Below, in pieces: positions 58,847-64,000 of a DNA stretch of 64,000 nucleotides. Under the pieces are notes generated by a model that saw nothing but the letters and a program-made list of their open reading frames with translations, did no database searches and was not told the DNA's origin. The position numbers were made by a program, and so were the translations under genes. The first letter of the stretch is position 1, and every line of letters starts with the position of its first letter. The DNA lies in contig NZ_JAAOYM010000001.1 of the NCBI RefSeq assembly GCF_011761185.1, forward strand, positions 3,100,001 through 3,164,000. Direction: 5' to 3'. This DNA is from Saccharomonospora amisosensis. Lineage in GTDB: Bacteria > Actinomycetota > Actinomycetes > Mycobacteriales > Pseudonocardiaceae.

Positions 58847-59236
58847 ATGAGCCAGCCCGAACCAGAACCGACACTCGACATCGCGCGCGGGGACGTGGCG
58901 CTGTCGAAACACCTCAAGAACTCACTGAACCTACTGCGAAGCAAGGTCGAAGACACGGAGTTCAGAAGCCTGGTCGATGACATCACCTCGGGACGAAGAA
59001 GTCTGCGGGACACCTTCAACTCCCCGGCGTTCTCGCGAGCCCTTGACCCACTTGTGGCCCAGGCGGCCGAGCGCTACCGGAACCTGTCCGAGGAAGAGCA
59101 CGCGGAACTTGCCAGGACGGGTGAGGAGCAGTTCGAGGAGCTGCGCCGCAACGATGAGCAACAGTCCGCCTCACGCCGCCCCCGTCCGGACGACGATGAC
59201 GACGAGGACTTCAGCGATCGGTCTTGGCTGCGGTAG
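58847..59236 (+). CDS. acidic T7SS-module accessory protein
   Basis: A 129-residue hydrophilic, mostly helical protein starting MSQPEPEPTLDIARGD and ending in a poly-Asp stretch (DDDDDEDFSDRSW). Its ATG overlaps the stop region of the WXG-like gene (1-base gap), so it is the third gene of the unit. Similar small acidic proteins accompany EspC-like/WXG pairs in this family of organisms; a chaperone role is possible but unproven. Unlike the two upstream genes it is intact. Confidence 0.65.
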   Translation: MSQPEPEPTLDIARGDVALSKHLKNSLNLLRSKVEDTEFRSLVDDITSGRRSLRDTFNSPAFSRALDPLVAQAAERYRNLSEEEHAELARTGEEQFEELRRNDEQQSASRRPRPDDDDDEDFSDRSWLR

Positions 59237-59332
59237 CGCTCGACGGCGCTACGGCGGCAGAAGCCGAATTGAGCGAGTGGCGCAAACGCCCAGGTCGTTG
59301 CCGAGTCTTGGCCTTCGCGGGCCGATCCGTCG

Positions 59333-61438
59333 TCATTGGTCACGCGGCAGGCCGAGCAGCCGCTCGGCCACCACGTTGAGCAACACCTGCGTCGTACCGC
59401 CCGCGATGCTCAGGCAGCGGGTGAGCAGGAACTCGTGCTGCGCCGACGAGGTGCCCTCGTCCACGGCGACAGCGGCCTCGGCGTGGGCATCCAGCGCCGC
59501 TTCCGCGGCCTCCTGCCTGTGCCGCACCCCGATGAGCTTGCGCACGCTGGACTCCGCCCCCGGCTGGCCGCCGTCGAGCCTGCGCAACGTGTCGCGCAGG
59601 TCCAGCACCGACACCGCCGACCCGTCCACCACTAGGGTGCCGAGACGCTCCGGGTCCAGCGCCGGGTGCTGGGCGAGCAACTGTTCGACGGCTTCCCCCA
59701 CCGACGAGCCGCCACCGATGGCTACCCGCTCGTTGGCCAGCGTGGTTCGCGCCAGCCGCCAGCCACCGTTCACCTCACCCACGACGAGGTCGTCCGGCAC
59801 GAACACCTCGTCGAGGAAGACCTCGTTGAACCGTGCCTCCCCGGTGATCTCCCGCAGCGGCCGCACTTCGATGCCCGTGGAGCGCATGTCCACAAGGAAG
59901 TACGTGATGCCCTTGTGCTTGGGTGCCTCCGGGTCGGTGCGTGCGAGGCAGATCCCCCAATCGGCCTCGTGTGCCAGCGAGGTCCACACCTTTTGGCCGG
60001 AAAGCCGCCAGCCACCCTCGACACGGGTCGCCTTGGTGCGCAGCGAAGCCAGGTCGGAACCCGCCCCCGGCTCGCTGAACAGCTGGCACCAGGTCAGCTC
60101 ACCGCGAAGTGTGGGTCCGACGAACCGTTCGCGCTGCTGGTCGCTGCCGTGGCGCAGGATCGTCGGCACCGCCCATGCCCCGATGACCAGGTCCGGCCTG
60201 ACGACACCCGCGCGGTCCAGTTCCGCGTCGATAGTCAACTGCTGTGCCGGGGTGGCCGAAAGGCCGTACGGCTTGGGCCAGTGCGGCACGAGATAGCCGG
60301 TCTCGACCAGCCTGGCCCGCTGGTCACCGGGAGCCAGCCGCGCGATCTCCTCGGCGGTGCGGCGTGCCTGGCGAGCGAACTCCTCCTCGCCGTAGGCCGA
60401 CAGGTCCACGTCGAGACTGCGCCGGGCGCCGGCTAGCACCAGTTCCCCTGCCCGGCGTCGCCAGCGCGCCGTGCCGCCGAGCAGTTGCCGCATCGCCACG
60501 GCTCGGCGCAGGTAGCGATGCGCTTCGTGTTCCCAGGTGAATCCGATGCCGCCCAGCACCTGGATGCAGTCCTTGGCGTTCTCGACGGCCGCGTCGAGTG
60601 CCCCCGCGCCTGCCACCGCGGCGGCGAGCGCGTGCTGCTCCGGGTCGGTGTCGGCAGCGCGAGCGGCGTCCCATGCGAGCGCGACCGCCAGCTCCGCACG
60701 GCACAGCAACCCCGCGCACAGGTGCTTGACCGCCTGGAAGGAGCCGATGGGCCTACCGAACTGTTCGCGCACCTTGGCGTAGTCGGCCGCGGTGCGCACG
60801 CACCAGCCTGCGACACCAGCGGCCTCGGCGGCGGCCAGCGTTACGGCGAGGTCGGTAACGGGTGCGCTGCCGAGCACGGCCGAGGGTGCGACCTCGGTCT
60901 CGGGCAGCTCCACCGAGGCGAGCGGACGGGTGGCGTCGAATTGCTCGACGCGGTTGACCTTGCCCTGCCCCGGGGCGAGCAGGAACCAGACGGGCTCGCC
61001 CTCGACGCTCGCGGCCAGCAGCAGGTGGGCGTGCTCGTCGGCGTCCAGCACCGGTCCGGTCGTGCCACGCACCACGAGCCCACCGTCGGGTGTGCGCCGT
61101 GCGGCCAAGCCACCGCTACGCAGTGCGACGGCGGCACGGGCGCTGCCGTCGGCCAGCGCGGGCACCACCTCTTTGGCCAGCTCCGCGCAGGCGTGCCTTG
61201 CCAGCACGAGGCCTGCCAGTGCGCTGCCGAACACCGGTCCAGGCAGCAGCGCGGCAGCGGCATGCTCCAGCCCGACGGCGAGATCGGCCACCTCGGCGCC
61301 CGCGCCGCCGAGCTCCTCCCGCACCGCGATGGCGAACAATCCGATCGAGGCGAGTTCGGTGCTCGCCCCGCCGCGGGCTGACAGGTCCGTTATGGAGTCG
61401 GCCAGTGCCCGTTGCTCCTCGGTAAGCGCGATCGACAC
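59333..61438 (-). CDS. fadE34: double-domain acyl-CoA dehydrogenase FadE34 (ChsE3)
   Basis: A 701-residue fusion of two acyl-CoA dehydrogenase domains. The N-terminal half (1-350) is degenerate. The C-terminal half has FAD/substrate motifs LFSEPGAGSDLASL, KVWTSLAHEADWGICLARTD and C-terminal RCLSIAGGTTQVLLNVVAERLL. It matches M. tuberculosis FadE34 (Rv3573c), which dehydrogenates the C24 steroid-CoA at C22-C23, upstream of EchA19/ChsH3. It is divergent from kstR as in mycobacteria. GTG at 61438 is used; a perfect KstR box lies 11 bases upstream. Confidence 0.92.
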   Translation of the reverse strand: MSIALTEEQRALADSITDLSARGGASTELASIGLFAIAVREELGGAGAEVADLAVGLEHAAAALLPGPVFGSALAGLVLARHACAELAKEVVPALADGSARAAVALRSGGLAARRTPDGGLVVRGTTGPVLDADEHAHLLLAASVEGEPVWFLLAPGQGKVNRVEQFDATRPLASVELPETEVAPSAVLGSAPVTDLAVTLAAAEAAGVAGWCVRTAADYAKVREQFGRPIGSFQAVKHLCAGLLCRAELAVALAWDAARAADTDPEQHALAAAVAGAGALDAAVENAKDCIQVLGGIGFTWEHEAHRYLRRAVAMRQLLGGTARWRRRAGELVLAGARRSLDVDLSAYGEEEFARQARRTAEEIARLAPGDQRARLVETGYLVPHWPKPYGLSATPAQQLTIDAELDRAGVVRPDLVIGAWAVPTILRHGSDQQRERFVGPTLRGELTWCQLFSEPGAGSDLASLRTKATRVEGGWRLSGQKVWTSLAHEADWGICLARTDPEAPKHKGITYFLVDMRSTGIEVRPLREITGEARFNEVFLDEVFVPDDLVVGEVNGGWRLARTTLANERVAIGGGSSVGEAVEQLLAQHPALDPERLGTLVVDGSAVSVLDLRDTLRRLDGGQPGAESSVRKLIGVRHRQEAAEAALDAHAEAAVAVDEGTSSAQHEFLLTRCLSIAGGTTQVLLNVVAERLLGLPRDQ

Positions 61439-61448
61439 GACGCAATTA

Positions 61449-61462
61449 TAGAACATGTTTCA
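61449..61462. promoter_or_regulatory. KstR box at fadE34 promoter
   Basis: TAGAACATGTTTCA matches the KstR consensus perfectly and ends 11 bases from the fadE34 start codon, overlapping the likely transcription start. Confidence 0.88.
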
Positions 61463-61526
61463 ATATTTGGCTGGCTCGCCCGAGAGCCGGGGGTGACCTA
61501 TCGTTAGGTAGGCTGAACACGGAAAG

Positions 61527-61540
61527 TGAAACAGGTTCTG
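61527..61540. promoter_or_regulatory. KstR box upstream of kstR (autoregulation)
   Basis: TGAAACAGGTTCTG keeps the AAC-N2-GTT core and lies 39-52 bases before the kstR start, fitting the known autorepression of KstR. Confidence 0.75.
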
Positions 61541-61578
61541 CGACAGGCTTCGATCAAGCTTCGATCAGGAGAATGCCG

Positions 61579-62232
61579 ATGGCAAGCAAGCCCAAGGCGC
61601 CGACCCAACCCAAGGGCCGCGGCGCCCTGAGCCCGCTCGGCGGTGAGGAACTGGGCTCGGCCGCGCAGCGCGACCGGCGCAAACGCATCCTCGACGCGAC
61701 GCTGGCCCTCGCATCCAAGGGCGGCTACGACGCCGTGCAGATGCGCGCGGTCGCCGAGCGTGCTGACGTCGCCCTCGGCACCCTGTACCGGTACTTCCCC
61801 TCCAAGATCCACCTGCTGGTTTCCGGCCTCGCCCGCGAGTTCGAACGGGCACAGGAGAAGCTGGACCGGGGCACCATTCCCGGCGACACACCGACCGAAC
61901 GGGTGCTCTACGTGCTCGGCAGGAACACCCGCCTGATGCAGCGCGACCCGCACCTCACCGAGGCGATGGTGCGGGCCTTCATGTTCGCCGACACCACCGC
62001 CGCGGCCGAGGTCGAACTGGTCGGCAGGCGGCTGGAGAACATGTTCGCCAAGGCGATGGGTATCGAGTCGCCGACCGAGCACGACCGCGACGTCTTCCAC
62101 GTGATCGCCGACGTATGGATGGCCAATCTGGTCGCATGGGTGACCAGGCGTGCCTCGGCCGCCGACGTTGCCAACCGCTTGGAACTGTCGGTGCATCTGT
62201 TGCTGGACAAGGAGATCGCGCCGCGGCGCTGA
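61579..62232 (+). CDS. kstR: TetR-family repressor KstR of sterol catabolism
   Basis: A 217-residue TetR regulator very close to M. tuberculosis KstR (Rv3574). The N-terminal helix-turn-helix contains RRKRILDATLALASKGGYDAV (in part ILDATLALASKGGY) and VALGTLYRYFPSKIHLL. The ligand domain has LTEAMVRAFMFAD and DVWMANLVAWVTRRASA. KstR releases DNA on binding steroid-CoA thioesters. The ATG at 61579 is 7 bases from AGGAG and is preferred to the ATG at 61573, only 1 base from it. All nine boxes listed here are its probable targets. Confidence 0.95.
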   Translation: MASKPKAPTQPKGRGALSPLGGEELGSAAQRDRRKRILDATLALASKGGYDAVQMRAVAERADVALGTLYRYFPSKIHLLVSGLAREFERAQEKLDRGTIPGDTPTERVLYVLGRNTRLMQRDPHLTEAMVRAFMFADTTAAAEVELVGRRLENMFAKAMGIESPTEHDRDVFHVIADVWMANLVAWVTRRASAADVANRLELSVHLLLDKEIAPRR

Positions 62233-62332
62233 ACCCACGCTGTGGCTGTTGAGCCGACGCTCGTGGAGGCCGGCCCTCGTTTGCGAGGGCTCGCCCCGCG
62301 AGCGGCGACACCCGTCAACGCCCGCACGATCG

Positions 62333-62611
62333 CTATACCTCGCGTACCGCCAGCAGTTCGACCGCAGCCCCGGACGATTCCAGCAACGGCGCGGCTTCGA
62401 GCCGACGGGGATCAGCTCGGTAGGCAGCAAGGTCCTCGCTGTCGGGGAAGGTTATGAGGTGGGCCTCCACCCGATCGTCCAGAGTGCGCAGCCTGCGCTC
62501 AAGGCGCCCTCCGTACTCGGCGAGCAGCGGCAGGACGGCACGTTCATATGCGTCGAAGGCAGCCAAGCCCCCTTCCGGCAGCCGCGCGAGCAGCAGGTAG
62601 GTGACAGCCAT
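62333..62611 (-). CDS. small DUF1330/EthD-like ferredoxin-fold protein
   Basis: A 92-residue protein with the dimeric alpha/beta-barrel pattern TYLLLARLPEGGLAAFDAYE, split into strand-helix, then RLRTLDDRVEAHLITFPDSEDLAAY in parts; it ends ELLAVREV. The layout suits DUF1330-type small proteins. Function unknown. It lies 83 bases downstream of the F420-dependent oxidoreductase gene on the same strand and may share its message. Confidence 0.65.
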   Translation of the reverse strand: MAVTYLLLARLPEGGLAAFDAYERAVLPLLAEYGGRLERRLRTLDDRVEAHLITFPDSEDLAAYRADPRRLEAAPLLESSGAAVELLAVREV

Positions 62612-62694
62612 CGCCCCTCACAGCGGTCCGTAACCGGTCATCTTCTCGAGCCACTGGGCGCAGGCCGCGAGACTCACGGCCAACGCCCGCGGTG

Positions 62695-63684
62695 TCAGGC
62701 GGTGAGCTTCGGCAGCACCTCCTTGCCGAACACCTCCAACCACCGCTGTTGGTTGCGTCCCACGTTGTGCAGGTAGATCCGGTTGAACCCGGCATCGACG
62801 AAGCGCTGGAGCGCGGCTCGGTGCACGTCCGGGTCGGCCGAGATCACCATGCGGCCCTCGAAGTCCTCCCTGCGCACCAGCTTGGCCATCTGCTCGAAGT
62901 CGAAGGGTGAACGCACGTCGGCCTTGGGGAACTTCATGCCACCGTTGGGCCACTGCCGCATCGCGTTGTCCCAGGCCTCCTCGTCGGTGTCGGCCCAGGA
63001 AAGGTGCACCTGCAACAGCTTCGGCATGCTGTCGGGGTCCTTGCCTGCCTTGCGTGCGCCCTTGCCGAAGTTATCGAGGATGCCGGCCAGCTTCTCCACC
63101 GAGGCACCTGGGGTGATCAGGCCGTCTGCGAGTTCGCCGGTCTTGCGCGAGGTGTATGGACCCGCCGAGGCGATGTAGATCGGCGGCGGCGCCTCCGGCA
63201 TCGTCCACAGCCGGGTGGTGTGCAGCTTGAAGAACTCACCGCTGTGCTTGACGTCCTTACCGGTGAACAACTTGTTGATGATTTCGAGCGCCTCGAACAT
63301 CCGCCGCACCCGCTCCGGGGCCTCCGGCCAGTAACCACCGATGACGTGCTCGTTCAGCGCCTCGCCGGAACCGATTCCCAGCCACGTCCTGCCAGGATAG
63401 GTGGCCTCCAGCGTCGCCGCGGCCTGCGCCACCATGGCCGGATGCTGGCGAAACGACGGGCACGTCACACCAGGGCCGAGGTCCCCTGTGGTGTTCTCGG
63501 CGAGTGAGGCCAGCACGCTCCAGACGAACGACGCCTGGCCCTGCGCGGGCACCCACGGCTGGAAATGATCGGCCGCCATCTGCCCGGAGAACCCGTGCTG
63601 CTCGGCCAGGGCCGCCAACTCGATGGACTCTCTAGGCGAGAACTGCTCCAACGCCGCCGCGATGCCGATCTGAACCTCACTCAC
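62695..63684 (-). CDS. F420-dependent luciferase-like oxidoreductase (TIGR03557 type)
   Basis: A 329-residue TIM-barrel enzyme resembling F420-dependent glucose-6-phosphate dehydrogenase and M. tuberculosis Rv3520c. HGFSGQMAADHFQPWVPAQ, FVWSVLASLAENT, GIGSGEALNEHV and IYIASAGPYTSRKTGELADG are typical of the FGD-like group. The substrate is not known; Rv3520c lies in the mycobacterial sterol cluster, suggesting a steroid-linked role, but no KstR box was seen here. The GTG at 63684 with GGAG upstream is preferred over the TTG at 63696. Confidence 0.85.
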   Translation of the reverse strand: MSEVQIGIAAALEQFSPRESIELAALAEQHGFSGQMAADHFQPWVPAQGQASFVWSVLASLAENTTGDLGPGVTCPSFRQHPAMVAQAAATLEATYPGRTWLGIGSGEALNEHVIGGYWPEAPERVRRMFEALEIINKLFTGKDVKHSGEFFKLHTTRLWTMPEAPPPIYIASAGPYTSRKTGELADGLITPGASVEKLAGILDNFGKGARKAGKDPDSMPKLLQVHLSWADTDEEAWDNAMRQWPNGGMKFPKADVRSPFDFEQMAKLVRREDFEGRMVISADPDVHRAALQRFVDAGFNRIYLHNVGRNQQRWLEVFGKEVLPKLTA

Positions 63685-63739
63685 AGACAACTCCAACCCA
63701 TGTCGACGCGAGTGGTGCCGTACGGACCACCGGCCAAAC

Positions 63740-64000
63740 CTACCCTTGGTACCGCTGCGCCAGCACGGCGCGTTCGTCGAGCAGGCGCAGGGTCTCCTCC
63801 CTCGGCCTGGTCGGCAGGAAGAACGTCACCCGCTCCACTCCGGCCTCGGCCCAACCCTCGATGAGACCGCTGCCGCCACCCGCCGCGAAGATCGTCACGG
63901 AGATGTCCGGCCTGCCCTGTTCTGCGAGCAGGCGCAACGCCGAACGGATCTCTTCCGGCGCGGTCTGCGCCCGCGGCAGCCAGCCGTCCCCGTGGCGGGC
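63740..64000 (-). CDS. luciferase-like F420-dependent oxidoreductase, 3' end only
   Basis: The last 86 codons of a gene whose start lies beyond the window. ARHGDGWLPRAQTAPEE, VTIFAAGGGSG and the ending EETLRLLDERAVLAQRYQG are typical of the C-terminal part of LLM-class oxidoreductases. It is on the same strand as the preceding F420 enzyme gene with a 55-bp gap, so the two probably form a unit. Confidence 0.8.
   Translation of the reverse strand, partial: ARHGDGWLPRAQTAPEEIRSALRLLAEQGRPDISVTIFAAGGGSGLIEGWAEAGVERVTFFLPTRPREETLRLLDERAVLAQRYQG

Overview
The window looks like the chromosome of a high-GC actinomycete, most likely Pseudonocardiaceae (Amycolatopsis / Saccharomonospora / Prauserella-like). 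The signs are very high GC, frequent GTG starts, an essential sigA-sigB neighbourhood in the same order as Mycobacterium tuberculosis Rv2695-Rv2710, and a KstR-type steroid-catabolic cluster. The genus is an inference; no rRNA is present to settle it.

0-30 kb, sigA-sigB core with insertions. The order hydrolase, DUF3710, dut, DUF3093, DUF4193, cei, suhB, ppgK, sigA (8-7373) is conserved. It continues after an insertion with YihY, DUF3039 and DUF3099, and finally sigB (28934-29974). Accessory blocks interrupt it. One is a glutamine-synthetase-like gene paired with a papain/C39-like protein (7436-9607). Another is an EamA exporter and a xylose-type ABC operon xylFGH with a ROK regulator and a 31-bp palindromic operator (11034-15755). 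A third is a helicase flanked by 21-bp repeat arrays. The most unusual part lies just before the methyltransferase-dtd-sigB segment, beside a wrecked M20 peptidase gene. It is a two-gene system at 22039-26722: a small EACC1-like protein overlapping a 1440-residue protein in which a caspase domain is fused to four FtsK/EccC-type ATPase modules.

30-36 kb. Class I fumarase, a pyridoxamine-oxidase-like protein, a lipoprotein and an APC transporter.

34-63 kb, sterol catabolism. FadD19 and EchA19 are divergent. A DUF35 protein with the thiolase-like Ltp4 and Ltp3, CYP125, the hsaADCB ring-cleavage operon, and kstD-kshA-(small CxxC protein)-kshB-chsH3 follow. The block closes with FadE34 divergent from the regulator KstR. 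Nine boxes with the KstR core AAC-N2-GTT sit in the matching intergenic regions, so the set reads as one KstR regulon. CYP125 and FadD19 oxidise and activate the side chain. FadE34, EchA19 and ChsH3 carry out beta-oxidation steps. Ltp3/Ltp4 suggest handling of C24-branched plant sterols. KstD, KshAB and HsaABCD open and cleave rings A and B.

53-59 kb, accessory lipid and secretion genes. A DUF5134 membrane protein, a wax-ester/diacylglycerol acyltransferase and an esterase are followed by a degraded TetR gene. Then comes a type VII secretion substrate-like trio in which the EspC-like gene has an in-frame stop and the WXG-like gene has a frameshift. The window ends with F420-dependent luciferase-like oxidoreductases, the last one cut by the window edge.
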